Program-made: the position numbers and the translations under genes
The notes under the pieces: model-generated
What the model was told of the DNA's origin: nothing
What the model saw: the letters and a program-made list of their open reading frames with translations, nothing else
Databases searched by the model: none
Shown here: positions 26,590-34,738 of the stretch, one piece after another
Position numbering within the stretch: position 1 is the stretch's first letter
How the letters are laid out: the number at the start of each line of letters is the position of its first letter
Assembly: GCF_021278965.1 (NCBI RefSeq)
Contig: NZ_CP065589.1
Location: forward strand, 2,981,001-3,045,000
Reading direction: 5' to 3'
DNA from: Chryseobacterium capnotolerans
Lineage (GTDB): Bacteria; Bacteroidota; Bacteroidia; Flavobacteriales; Weeksellaceae
Length of the DNA stretch: 64,000 nucleotides

Positions 26590-26641
26590 TTATTTAGAAC
26601 AATTAAAAATAAATATATATTTTTGTGGAATAATTCTAAAT
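26590..26641 (+). promoter_or_regulatory. Fur-like operator/promoter A, divergent heme locus
   Basis: ATTTAGAA (26592-26599) and TTCTAAAT (26634-26641) form a dyad around the -7 box TATTTTTG (26618-26625) that serves the gene at 26653. The same sequence lies 33-68 nt upstream of the TonB receptor start on the other strand. It is 47/52 identical to 27554-27605. The TTTAGAATnATTCTAAA pattern is consistent with a Fur box; the binding protein is inferred. Confidence 0.65.
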
Positions 26642-26652
26642 ATAAATAAGTC

Positions 26653-27441
26653 ATGAAAATAAAATTACTTCTTGGAACTTTGATGTTTACAGCAGTTACA
26701 GTAAATGCTCAATTAGCGACTATTAATGAAAACTTCCAATCATTTACAACAGGAAATACGGCTCCATGGCCGCAGCAAAACTGGTCAAATATCCAAAATA
26801 CAACATCCGGTCCTTGGGTTTATGCTTCCGGAACAACGAATAAACTGATCCAGTATTATAGTTTTTCGGCTGCTAATACTGCAGGTTATCTGATCACTCC
26901 GCAAATCATTGCTCCGGACGGAACTAAAATTATAACTTTCAAAGCTGCTCTTACCACAGGATCTGCATCAGGAGCAACCGGGACAATAGAAGTAGGCTTG
27001 GTAGATAATACTAATGAAATGGGTACATTCACTCCTATTGGCAATATTATTAATCTGACCGCAGGTAATGTACAATACTCATTGCCAGTACCGGCTTCCA
27101 CTAAACAATACATTGCCTTTAAAATTATTGGAAGCAATATGCATACTGCTATTCAGATCGATGATGTAGCTTATGATGCAGCTTCTTCATTAGGAGTAAG
27201 CGATAAAACATTCTCAAAAGACCACGTTACTTTTGCTGTAAATTCAGATAATACTTCACTGGAATTCAGAGGTAAAACCCCTAAAAACATCCAAATCTAT
27301 TCTTCTGCAGGCCAAAAAGTAGCAGAAGGAAAGCTGAACGGACAAAAATTTAATATCAATGAACTTCAGACAGGAGTTTATTTTATAGCTGTAGAGACAG
27401 GTGAAGGAAAAACCATTCCATCAAAGTTTATTAAAAAATAA
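26653..27441 (+). CDS. T9SS-secreted protein with an adhesin-like domain
   Basis: A 262-residue secreted protein. After a signal peptide (MKIKLLLGTLMFTAVTVNAQ) comes a beta-rich domain with the pattern ENFQSFTTG...W, GYLITPQI and AFKIIGSNMHTAIQIDDVAY, resembling the cleaved-adhesin/MAM-like jelly roll found in gingipain adhesin regions, some of which bind hemoglobin. A C-terminal type A sorting domain follows (IQIYSSAGQKVAEGKLNGQKFNINELQTGVYFIAVE, ending KFIKK). It is driven from operator A, opposite the TonB heme receptor, so a role in heme or hemoprotein capture is plausible. Confidence 0.8.
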   Translation: MKIKLLLGTLMFTAVTVNAQLATINENFQSFTTGNTAPWPQQNWSNIQNTTSGPWVYASGTTNKLIQYYSFSAANTAGYLITPQIIAPDGTKIITFKAALTTGSASGATGTIEVGLVDNTNEMGTFTPIGNIINLTAGNVQYSLPVPASTKQYIAFKIIGSNMHTAIQIDDVAYDAASSLGVSDKTFSKDHVTFAVNSDNTSLEFRGKTPKNIQIYSSAGQKVAEGKLNGQKFNINELQTGVYFIAVETGEGKTIPSKFIKK

Positions 27442-27471
27442 GGTTTATTAGACTATTATTTGCCTTTAATC

Positions 27472-27503
27472 AAGCCGGAGGGATCATTCCTTTCGGCTTT
27501 TTT
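27472..27503 (+). terminator. Intrinsic terminator after the adhesin-like gene
   Basis: AAGCCG and CGGCTT form the outer stem, with partial inner pairing, followed by a T run (27498-27503). Confidence 0.7.
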
Positions 27504-27553
27504 ATGGCCAAGTTCCAAGATAATTCTAATAAAACACGACAAAAATCATGTTT

Positions 27554-27605
27554 TTATTTAGAATGATTAAAAATAATTATATATTTTTGTTGAATCATTC
27601 TAAAT
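27554..27605 (+). promoter_or_regulatory. Fur-like operator/promoter B
   Basis: ATTTAGAATGATT (27556-27568) and AATCATTCTAAAT (27593-27605) are perfect 13-bp inverted repeats around the -7 box TATTTTTG (27582-27589). The layout matches operator A base for base except for five positions, so both genes should answer to the same iron regulator. Confidence 0.7.
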
Positions 27606-27625
27606 AATAATTTAAAAAATAAATT

Positions 27626-28918
27626 ATGAGAACAAAACTATTATTGGCATCATTGCTTGCTCTTACTGTTCAACAGACTGTGTTAGCGCAGGCCGATGCA
27701 TTAGGATACACACAAGCAAATATGACGTTGGGAAGTGGGTATCAAAATCGTTCATTCTTTAATTTCACAGATGGGAATATTATTTCTCAGCCTGCCAATA
27801 CATGGGATGTAGCATTTTACAGAACTTCTCCTTATACAACAGGAACAAGAATTAATGATGCTAAAAATATTGAAGTATATACTGCTGCTACCAGCTTAAC
27901 TGAATGGGATAATATCAATATCAGTAATGAAAGTTCCTGGGGAACATCTCTTTATAACCCGGACCAGATTACGGACTGGAGCCAGGGAGCTTTTGAACAG
28001 GGACCTATTACAGCCCCTAATCCTAATATTCCATCGACAGGATGGGGAGTTTACAATACAGTGACTCACCATGTTAATGGAAAAGCAATTTTTGTTCTGA
28101 AATATGCTTCAGGAACGTATATTAAGTTTGCTATTGAAGATGCGTTTGCAGGATATACTTTTAAATATTCAAAGTGGGATGGTACTGCATGGGGACCAAC
28201 AGAAACAAGAACATTAGCTAATGGAAATGATGATGCTTATTTCAACTATTTTTCATTTGATACCGGAGCAAAAGTTCCTAATATGGAGCCTTCAAAAACT
28301 GCATGGGACTTAGTATTTACAAAATATTTTACTTTCTATAACGGTGTTCAGATGTACCCTGTGGCAGGGGCAATCCAAAGTCCAGGCCTTAAAGTTGCGA
28401 TGGTAGACCCGGAAACTCAAGAAGTTGCTAATGGAAATATTCCTGCTGCTAATAACTTTTCATCTAACATCACTTCTATCGGGCACTCATGGAAAGTGAT
28501 TACAACTTTAAAGAATAATGTTGTTTATTACGTGAAAAAAGGAGATGATTACTACAGAATGTATTTTACACAGAGTGACGGTTCCAGCACTGGAAACATG
28601 TTCTTCAAATACAAAAAGATTACAGGGTCTCTGGGAATCACAGAAGTAAGTAAAAAAGCTTCTTTCGGAATTTATCCTAACCCAACAACAGCAGATAAAA
28701 AGGTAACCATTTTATTCGATGTTAAAGAAAAAGCAAACAATAAAGGAAGTGTAGAAGTATACGACCTAACTGGAAAAAAAGTACATGCTGCTGAATTAAC
28801 TAATCAGGCAGGATTCTATAGACAAGACCTGAACCTGTCTCAACTTCCTTCAGGAAATTATATGGTAAAAATTAACTATGGAGGAACTTCGGAAACGAAA
28901 AAACTTATCGTGAAATAA
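27626..28918 (+). CDS. T9SS-secreted HmuY-like heme-binding protein
   Basis: A 430-residue protein with a signal peptide (LTVQQTVLAQ), two HmuY-type halves (NTWDVAFYRTSPYTTGTRINDAKNIEVY and TAWDLVFTKYFTFYNGVQMYPV) and a type A T9SS sorting domain (FGIYPNPTTADKKVTILFD...VEVYDLTGKKV...LPSGNYMVKI...KKLIVK). Unlike the lipoprotein HmuY at 23320 it should be released or attached to the surface through T9SS, which suggests a diffusible or surface hemophore feeding the same receptor. Preceded by Fur-like operator B. Confidence 0.85.
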   Translation: MRTKLLLASLLALTVQQTVLAQADALGYTQANMTLGSGYQNRSFFNFTDGNIISQPANTWDVAFYRTSPYTTGTRINDAKNIEVYTAATSLTEWDNINISNESSWGTSLYNPDQITDWSQGAFEQGPITAPNPNIPSTGWGVYNTVTHHVNGKAIFVLKYASGTYIKFAIEDAFAGYTFKYSKWDGTAWGPTETRTLANGNDDAYFNYFSFDTGAKVPNMEPSKTAWDLVFTKYFTFYNGVQMYPVAGAIQSPGLKVAMVDPETQEVANGNIPAANNFSSNITSIGHSWKVITTLKNNVVYYVKKGDDYYRMYFTQSDGSSTGNMFFKYKKITGSLGITEVSKKASFGIYPNPTTADKKVTILFDVKEKANNKGSVEVYDLTGKKVHAAELTNQAGFYRQDLNLSQLPSGNYMVKINYGGTSETKKLIVK

Positions 28919-28953
28919 TATTTTACTCAAAATACTTTCTATTTTTTTCTAAT

Positions 28954-28996
28954 AAAAAGGCGGTTTTCAGAATTCTGGAACCGCCTTTTATTTTTG
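28954..28996. terminator. Bidirectional intrinsic terminator
   Basis: AAAAGGCGGTTTTCAG...CTGGAACCGCCTTTT forms a long hairpin with A/T tails on both sides, between the hemophore gene (+) and the monooxygenase gene (-). Confidence 0.85.
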
Positions 28997-29287
28997 TTAG
29001 TATATTTTAAATCCTTTGTAAACTTCCACTGTACTTTCCATCATTTTGGAAGCATCTTTACGGAAATCCAGCAAATGATCCTGCCCGTTGTGTATGTTGT
29101 GATGATCAACACTTTCCCAAAGTTCAATCAGGAAAAATGTTCCTTTGTTATCTTTATCTTCAATAAGGTCATACTGCAGACAGCCTTCTTCTTTTCTTGT
29201 TTCCTTTACCAGGTTTTGGAAAAGCTCTACCGCTTCCATTAGATAATTTTCATTAAACTTAAAAAGTGCAATGATATGTAGGTTCAT
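28997..29287 (-). CDS. Antibiotic biosynthesis monooxygenase (ABM) domain protein
   Basis: A 96-residue single ABM domain protein of the YgiN/quinol monooxygenase-like group, a dimeric ferredoxin-like fold. Conserved features are the N-terminal strand NLHIIALFKFNENY, the helix ending in LVKETRKEEGCLQYDLIED and the FFLIELWESVDHHNIHNGQDHL segment. Related folds include heme-degrading IsdG-type enzymes, so a link with the neighbouring heme locus is possible, but the IsdG catalytic Asn/Trp/His set cannot be assigned safely. Function unassigned. Confidence 0.8.
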   Translation of the reverse strand: MNLHIIALFKFNENYLMEAVELFQNLVKETRKEEGCLQYDLIEDKDNKGTFFLIELWESVDHHNIHNGQDHLLDFRKDASKMMESTVEVYKGFKIY

Positions 29288-29374
29288 ATTCTAGTATTTA
29301 TTGATGTAAAAGTAAAATAATTTCAAAATCAAATTTATTTTTGACCCCATTATTTTTTACATACTTACTCTTTT

Positions 29375-30262
29375 TTAACTGAATACTGATTTATAAATAG
29401 TTATAGAACTCATCACGATCACCAAAACCCCAATCACCAGAAACATTTTCTTCACCGGAAGCTTTGCAGTAAGCATTGCAGAGAAAGGTGCGGTAATAAT
29501 TCCCCCTATTAAAAGCCCCAGAATAATATTCCAATGCTGAATTCCGAGGGTAAGGAAAAAGGTAACAGCTGCGGTAATGGTCAGAATAAATTTGGCAACA
29601 GTAGAACTTCCTACAGCAAATCTTGGAGTAAAAGCATTTTTGATAAGGGTTCCCGTAACCAAAGGTCCCCAGCCTCCTCCTGCAAAAGAATCTATAAATC
29701 CTCCAATCACCCCAAGCCTTGTTAAATTGGTTTTCCTTTTCAAGGCTTTGCTCTGTTTATCTTTAAAAGCATTGGACAGAATTTGAAATCCGAGATATAA
29801 AGTATAAAATGCAATAATCGTTTTAGTAATCTTTGCGTAATATTCTCCAAAATAAGTAAGGCTGACAGCTCCGATAATTGCTCCAATAACAGCAGGAATG
29901 GCCAATTTTTTGACCAGACTTTTGCTTACATTCTTAAGTTTAATATGGCTTATACTTCCCGCAGCTGTCGTAAAACTTTCTGCTGAATGAATACTTGCAC
30001 TTACAATATGTGGTGGAATATTCAGAAACATCAACGTGGTAGTACAGATTACACCATACCCCATCCCCATTGATCCGGCAACAATTTCTGCAAAAACACC
30101 CACCAGAAGCATCCAGTAAAAAATATAATGATCCTTCGCCAAAGTCTGCTGCAGCTCATCAAAGTAGCCCAGTTCATATAGAGAAAAAGCAACTATTGAT
30201 AACAAGACAATCGTTACAAACAATACGTTGAGTCTTATCTGAATCTTTCTTGTAATTACCAT
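29375..30262 (-). CDS. TSUP-family sulfite/sulfur-compound permease (TauE/SafE)
   Basis: A 295-residue inner-membrane protein with about eight hydrophobic segments. It has the two family halves: AEIVAGSMGMGYGVICTTTLMFL and IGGFIDSFAGGGWGPLVTGTLI. TSUP proteins move sulfite, thiosulfate or sulfonates. It starts inside the end of a 28-codon ORF (30256-30342) and lies downstream of a gene for an Rrf2 regulator and a palindromic operator, so it likely belongs to a cysteine/sulfate regulon. Confidence 0.87.
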   Translation of the reverse strand: MVITRKIQIRLNVLFVTIVLLSIVAFSLYELGYFDELQQTLAKDHYIFYWMLLVGVFAEIVAGSMGMGYGVICTTTLMFLNIPPHIVSASIHSAESFTTAAGSISHIKLKNVSKSLVKKLAIPAVIGAIIGAVSLTYFGEYYAKITKTIIAFYTLYLGFQILSNAFKDKQSKALKRKTNLTRLGVIGGFIDSFAGGGWGPLVTGTLIKNAFTPRFAVGSSTVAKFILTITAAVTFFLTLGIQHWNIILGLLIGGIITAPFSAMLTAKLPVKKMFLVIGVLVIVMSSITIYKSVFS

Positions 30263-30342
30263 AGTCCTGCAATTGTAAGTTTATTCAACATCTCTTCTTC
30301 CCTCCAGGGGATCATCATATCTGCATCTTCTTTTGGAATCAT
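30256..30342 (-). CDS. Possible small upstream ORF of the TSUP gene
   Basis: A 28-codon ORF, MIPKEDADMMIPWREEEMLN then KLTIAGLW, whose stop overlaps the ATG of the TSUP permease gene by 7 bases (ATGGTAA). The overlap suggests translational coupling. The acidic, Trp-containing peptide is unlike a random stretch, but conservation cannot be judged here. Confidence 0.35.
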   Translation of the reverse strand: MIPKEDADMMIPWREEEMLNKLTIAGLW

Positions 30343-30380
30343 AATTTATTCTTTTGAAGTCCTGCAAATATCCAATAAAA

Positions 30381-30410
30381 ATATTATCCTACAAAATAAG
30401 TAGACTAATA
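30381..30410 (-). promoter_or_regulatory. Candidate Rrf2-type operator, sulfur permease promoter
   Basis: On the minus strand the core is CTACTTATTTTGTAG, followed by GATAATAT. The 30-nt sequence is 28/30 identical to 41324-41353 upstream of the cupin-like gene. It lies between the Rrf2 regulator gene and the TSUP gene it would control. Confidence 0.65.
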
Positions 30411-30429
30411 TTTCAAAAAAAGGATCAGG

Positions 30430-30837
30430 TCAGTCGACCAGATCCATTAATGTTTTTTTCTCAAGTATATTAAGGGAAGCATCCCTAACCTCTATCAATA
30501 CATCGTGCAAGCCACAGTGATCTTCATTGCAGTCATCACATTTTTCATAGAAGTTCAGACTTACACAGGGAAGCATGGCAATGGGGCCGTTTATCAGGCG
30601 AATAATTTTGGCAAGCTTTACTTCTTCGGGGTTTTCTCTTAAAAAGTATCCCCCACCTTTTCCTTTTTTACTGTCAAGGATATCTGCCTTTTTCAGTTCA
30701 AGCAGGATATTTTCTAAAAACTTTAAAGGTATCTTTTTGTGTTCCGCTATTTCGGAAATAAGAACCGGACCTTCATTTCTTTTTTCTACAAGATATGAAA
30801 GTGCCTTAAACGCATATTGAGATTTTTTTGATAGCAT
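30430..30837 (-). CDS. Rrf2-family transcriptional regulator
   Basis: A 135-residue winged-helix protein. The DNA-binding part is SKKSQYAFKALSYLVEKRNEGPVLISEIAEHKKIPLKFLENILLELKKADIL plus the wing SKKGKGGGYFLRENP. Four Cys (92, 101, 104 and 109 by count: PCVSLNFYEKCDDCNEDHC) could hold an Fe-S cluster as in IscR or RirA. Context with a TSUP sulfur permease suggests a cysteine or sulfur sensor like CymR. It is 87 nt upstream of the small ORF/TSUP pair on the same strand. Confidence 0.88.
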   Translation of the reverse strand: MLSKKSQYAFKALSYLVEKRNEGPVLISEIAEHKKIPLKFLENILLELKKADILDSKKGKGGGYFLRENPEEVKLAKIIRLINGPIAMLPCVSLNFYEKCDDCNEDHCGLHDVLIEVRDASLNILEKKTLMDLVD

Positions 30838-30977
30838 TACAGCAAAAATAAGAAAATTGTTTTATATGTTTAAACTAAAAGACAAAATAGCAAAATAGCT
30901 CATTAATGGCTTTGTTTTTTATCTTTTTGTGGTATCACGATTTTGTCTTTCTCCTATTAAATCGTTATGTTTGCCTT

Positions 30978-31406
30978 ATGTTCAGTAAACAAGAAGCGCA
31001 ACAACTCAAAAAGGAATTTTGGACAGCTTTTGGCAAATCTTTTCCAAGAAAATGGATCCTGTATGGCACTAAGGTCAAGGATATGGCATTTAAATTCTCT
31101 GCAGATAATAAAAAAGTAGAAGTTTCTCTTGATATCGAAATGAAAGATGAAATTTTTCGTAATGCGTATTATGAAAAAATATGGTCTTTGGAAGATATTT
31201 TAAAAGATTTTATTGGTGAGTTCCAAAAAGAAGAGCACTTTACCCTGGAAAACGGCAAGATTATCAGCCGGATTTGGGTAGAAAAAAATGGAGTTTCCAT
31301 CTTCAATAAAAATACATGGCAGGAAATTTTTGAATTCTTTTATGAAAAAATGGATGGATTCGAAAGATTTTATTATGAATATGAGGATTTTATAAAGGAC
31401 ATATAA
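30978..31406 (+). CDS. DUF4268-like protein
   Basis: A 142-residue cytoplasmic protein (ATG 30978, MFSKQEAQQLKKEFWTAFG; an upstream in-frame ATG at 30906 adds a hydrophobic stretch but overlaps the promoter area and is less likely). It contains the DUF4268 pattern of a helix with FWTAFGKSF, a strand KVEVSLDIEMKDEIFRNAYYEKIW and a C-terminal helix FYEKMDGFERFYYEYEDFIKDI. The domain is often seen with nuclease-like or restriction-associated proteins. Molecular function unknown. Confidence 0.65.
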   Translation: MFSKQEAQQLKKEFWTAFGKSFPRKWILYGTKVKDMAFKFSADNKKVEVSLDIEMKDEIFRNAYYEKIWSLEDILKDFIGEFQKEEHFTLENGKIISRIWVEKNGVSIFNKNTWQEIFEFFYEKMDGFERFYYEYEDFIKDI

Positions 31407-31514
31407 AATAATTATGAAATAATTATCGTTTTACACTTTAGGTTAAGATAAAAAAGAAAACTATCTTTGCTCTATACCACTTAAACTAATAGATGAAACT
31501 AAACATGATTAACA

Positions 31515-32153
31515 ATGAGAAAAGTGTACAAAAACATTTTTGGAGAAGTCATCTCCAAAAGCAAAGCTATGAAGCTCGATGAATATCATCTGTATTATTA
31601 CAAAAGTGATTCTGATATACTAAAAGAGATTGAGTTCATCAATGAAGAAAATATATATAACATCAATTATTTTTTAGACGAAGGTGACAATGAAGATGAA
31701 GTTTTAGAATATCTGAAAGAAAAATCTGATTTTTTTGATATCGAAAAAAAGGAAACCACTGACGGATTCATTATTACCACCAATAAATTGTATTCATTAT
31801 CTGTAGATGATCTTCCCTTAATTTCCAAAACCGTTTTTAAAACTGACGACCCTGAAAATTTTATATGCTCACAGGTCATTGACAATGAAACCCAGGAACC
31901 GCAACTTGAAAGAACAGTAAAATGCTGGTATACTTCTGATGAAAAAGGAGAAAAATATGCTGCTATAGAATGCAGCTACCAGGAAGATGGAAAACTGGAG
32001 CTTGCTATAGATAAAACAACAGATCCTGAGCATGAGCAGAACTGGGCCCATTATGATTATGAAACATTTCAGGAGCTTCAGAAACGATGTCCGGTGGACA
32101 TAAGCTATTACAAAACCGCTGCACTACTTCCAAAGGAAGCCTATCAGAGTTAA
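31515..32153 (+). CDS. Hypothetical protein
   Basis: A 212-residue, strongly acidic soluble protein with no signal or membrane segment. I do not recognise it. It has an aromatic-rich start (DEYHLYYYKSDSDILKEIEF) and a C-terminal part (WYTSDEKGEKYAAIECSYQEDGKLELAIDKTTDPEHEQNW) of beta type. It is 41 nt before the DUF2314-ankyrin gene and probably in the same transcript. Such acidic proteins beside DUF2314 are often immunity-like; that is inference. Confidence 0.6.
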   Translation: MRKVYKNIFGEVISKSKAMKLDEYHLYYYKSDSDILKEIEFINEENIYNINYFLDEGDNEDEVLEYLKEKSDFFDIEKKETTDGFIITTNKLYSLSVDDLPLISKTVFKTDDPENFICSQVIDNETQEPQLERTVKCWYTSDEKGEKYAAIECSYQEDGKLELAIDKTTDPEHEQNWAHYDYETFQELQKRCPVDISYYKTAALLPKEAYQS

Positions 32154-32194
32154 AAAAATTTCAACAATACATCAAACAACCATAATTTATTGAT

Positions 32195-33016
32195 ATGGAA
32201 GACAATCCTATATTTTGGGCGGATGGGGATGATCCGCAAATGATTGAAGCCTACAGGAAAGCACAGGAAACCTTCAAATATTTTTGGCGTGAACAATCCT
32301 GGGAATACAGACGAATAATCCCGGGGCTTAATGTTTCATGTGTAAAAGTAATGTTTTCAGAGCAGACAGAATCAGGAGAAACCAATGTTGAACATATGTG
32401 GATCAATGATATTGGTTTTGATGGCAGCAGGGTAACAGGATATCTGATCAACGAGCCTAATATATTAAGAAATGTTCAGGTAGGCGATTACATTGACATT
32501 CCTCTTACTGAAATCAGTGACTGGCTTTTTGCCATCACCCCTAGTACAAAGAAATCAACAGGACTTTCCAAGCTATTCTCTTCATCAGCTGAACCTCTTC
32601 CAAAAGCATATGGTGGATTTACCATCCAAAAGATGCGTTCGGATATGTCATCTTCAGAAAGAAAAGATCATGACAATGCCTGGCAGCTGGATTTTGGGGA
32701 TTTCAACGATATTCTTGTGGTTAATAACCAAAAAGAAGAACCCGAAAACCTTATCGAACATCCGATGAGCAGAAATATGAAAGAAGATTTTGCTCAATTC
32801 TTACAGGAATATCCGGATGAAATTAAGCTTATTGATGAAAACGGCCAGTCTCTTTTGCACCGGGAAACCATTGCAGGAAACCTAACCACAGTACAAGCTG
32901 CACTGGAAGCCGGAGCTGATAAAACAGTGCAATCTAAAGCTGGAAAGACCGCTCTGGAATATGCAAAACAACTGAATTGGGAACATATTATTCCGGTACT
33001 GGAAAATTATTCATAA
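32195..33016 (+). CDS. DUF2314 domain and ankyrin-repeat protein
   Basis: A 273-residue cytoplasmic protein in two parts. Residues about 15-120 match DUF2314 (AQETFKYFWRE, CVKVMFSE, VEHMWINDIGFDGSRVTGYLINEP, VGDYIDIPLTEISDWLF). Residues about 215-273 form one to two ankyrin repeats (NGQSLLHRETIAGNLTTVQAALEAGADKTVQSKAGKTALEYAKQ). The middle is unassigned. DUF2314 is common in bacterial proteins of unknown role; ankyrin repeats bind other proteins. Together with the gene before it, it may form a protective or immunity-type pair. Confidence 0.75.
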   Translation: MEDNPIFWADGDDPQMIEAYRKAQETFKYFWREQSWEYRRIIPGLNVSCVKVMFSEQTESGETNVEHMWINDIGFDGSRVTGYLINEPNILRNVQVGDYIDIPLTEISDWLFAITPSTKKSTGLSKLFSSSAEPLPKAYGGFTIQKMRSDMSSSERKDHDNAWQLDFGDFNDILVVNNQKEEPENLIEHPMSRNMKEDFAQFLQEYPDEIKLIDENGQSLLHRETIAGNLTTVQAALEAGADKTVQSKAGKTALEYAKQLNWEHIIPVLENYS

Positions 33017-33049
33017 CAATAAAAATAAAAACTTAGAAGAATACTAAAT

Positions 33050-33081
33050 AAAAAAGAGAAGCTGTAAAGTTTCTCTTTTTT
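33050..33081. terminator. Bidirectional intrinsic terminator
   Basis: AAAAAGAGAA and TTTCTCTTTTT flank a short loop between the convergent ankyrin (+) and PI-PLC (-) genes. Confidence 0.75.
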
Positions 33082-33108
33082 GTTGTATGTTTTTTGTGGT
33101 TCTAAAAA

Positions 33109-34506
33109 TTAATGATTGGATTGGATAATATTGTCAACCAATCCATTTTCAATGGGATTTCCACCTCCATTATTATAAAAATCAAGCGGAATGATTCCCA
33201 ATCTTTTCTTTCCTGAATACTGTGTATACTGTTTCAACCAAGGATTCATAGCCGGATCAACCCCCGAGCCACCCCAGGCATATTGGTAAGGTGTATGGTG
33301 AAATATTCCATAGGCAATACTGTTAAAGCTTACATACAAAACAGCATCGTTATTAGCATTTTTCTGCATGGCCCGTTCCAGATTCTCCTGTACGTACTTT
33401 ACCTTTTTGTGAGTATCATAACTTTCGTAATTATCTTCGATATAGAATTTCTGCCCATTGGCATTCGTCGTTTCAAAAGTAGTGTTATCCTGCCATGTTC
33501 CAAACCTCACTCCTACTTTGTTTTTATCAATCCCTGAATTTCCCATATTCAGATCAAACCTGTATAGAAAGAGAACTTTTCCTTTGGTTTCATTTAAGTT
33601 AGGAAGGGTATTTCCCTGAAAGTAAAGAGTATTGTATTTTTTAAGATATTTGATAAAATTATCAGAAATATCCTGGCCGCTTTTTTCATTGTTTACAGAC
33701 ATTAAAACAGTTTCAGAGGGATGATCTTTTAAAAATGACTGGCAAGCATCCAATACATTTCCAAAAGTAACTCCACAGGAAATAATGCCGTGGTAAAGAT
33801 CTAACGGATCAGAAGAATTAGATGAATTCACGAGCCTGATATCCAGAAAACGAATTCCGTTTTCCAGCTGTTGCCTAATGTCATAATTCTGACATCTTGC
33901 TCCAAATGAGGCAGAAGAAATTTTATACGTTCCGGAATCATGTGTTCCTGGTATGCTTAAAGCTTTCAGCGAAACATTGGGTTCCAGTTTACTCATCCAC
34001 TCTGAGCCATTTAATTTAAGATAAAATTGGTTCACACCAGAGACTGAAACATTACAGTTAAAACGTGTATTTGCATCAGTTTTTAAGATATAGGTTCCCG
34101 ATATTTTTTTCAGATTCCGGCTGCCAATCCACCAATTATTCTCTGATTTTGAATTGTGTCCCTGCCCAATCTGTACATCGCGAATTTCGCAATGTCTATT
34201 CTGATAATCAAATGATAAGGTACAGGTAAATGCGAAGTTCAGTTTCCCCGGCAAAGCATCATTGGAACTACAGCCTATGGCATCGCCTCCTGATATTTTA
34301 CTTTTGAACCATTGAGCAACTGTATCTGTCCCATGTCTTCCAGCCTGAACGTCTATTTCCCAGGTATTCCCTGATTTCTGAATAATATCCGGTGTATTTT
34401 CCCAAGGTTGTCCTGAAGAGATGCTGTGATCTGTAATGACCATTCTTAAATTACTTACTCCATCCATCATCTGGAGAAGAAATCTGTTGTGTTGTTTTGT
34501 TGGCAT
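33109..34506 (-). CDS. Phosphatidylinositol-specific phospholipase C domain protein
   Basis: A 465-residue protein. The C-terminal two thirds is a bacterial PI-PLC: SIPGTHDSGTYK with His189 as first catalytic His, GIRFLDIRL, and DLYHGIISCG with His239 as the second. Such enzymes cleave PI or GPI anchors. The N-terminal 150 residues (Trp- and Cys-rich beta pattern, GQPWENTPDIIQKSGNTWEIDVQ and NNWWIGSRNL) form a domain I do not recognise, possibly lipid- or carbohydrate-binding. No signal peptide or T9SS tail is visible, which is odd for a phospholipase. Confidence 0.85.
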   Translation of the reverse strand: MPTKQHNRFLLQMMDGVSNLRMVITDHSISSGQPWENTPDIIQKSGNTWEIDVQAGRHGTDTVAQWFKSKISGGDAIGCSSNDALPGKLNFAFTCTLSFDYQNRHCEIRDVQIGQGHNSKSENNWWIGSRNLKKISGTYILKTDANTRFNCNVSVSGVNQFYLKLNGSEWMSKLEPNVSLKALSIPGTHDSGTYKISSASFGARCQNYDIRQQLENGIRFLDIRLVNSSNSSDPLDLYHGIISCGVTFGNVLDACQSFLKDHPSETVLMSVNNEKSGQDISDNFIKYLKKYNTLYFQGNTLPNLNETKGKVLFLYRFDLNMGNSGIDKNKVGVRFGTWQDNTTFETTNANGQKFYIEDNYESYDTHKKVKYVQENLERAMQKNANNDAVLYVSFNSIAYGIFHHTPYQYAWGGSGVDPAMNPWLKQYTQYSGKKRLGIIPLDFYNNGGGNPIENGLVDNIIQSNH

Positions 34507-34738
34507 GATATGGTGATTTAGTTTAATATTTCATAAGAAAGCAATAGATTTCTCTATCCTGCCAGACAAAATTATATAGAATTAAAGGGCATTCATAGCG
34601 TATAAATACTTGTTTTTGAATTCGGGTATTTTTACTTAATTCTAATAATGAGACTGAAAACTGACTTAACTTCTCATTTTTTTTTTAAATTACACTGTAA
34701 TAAAATATTTCTTTCAAATGTCTTATTATTAAAATATT

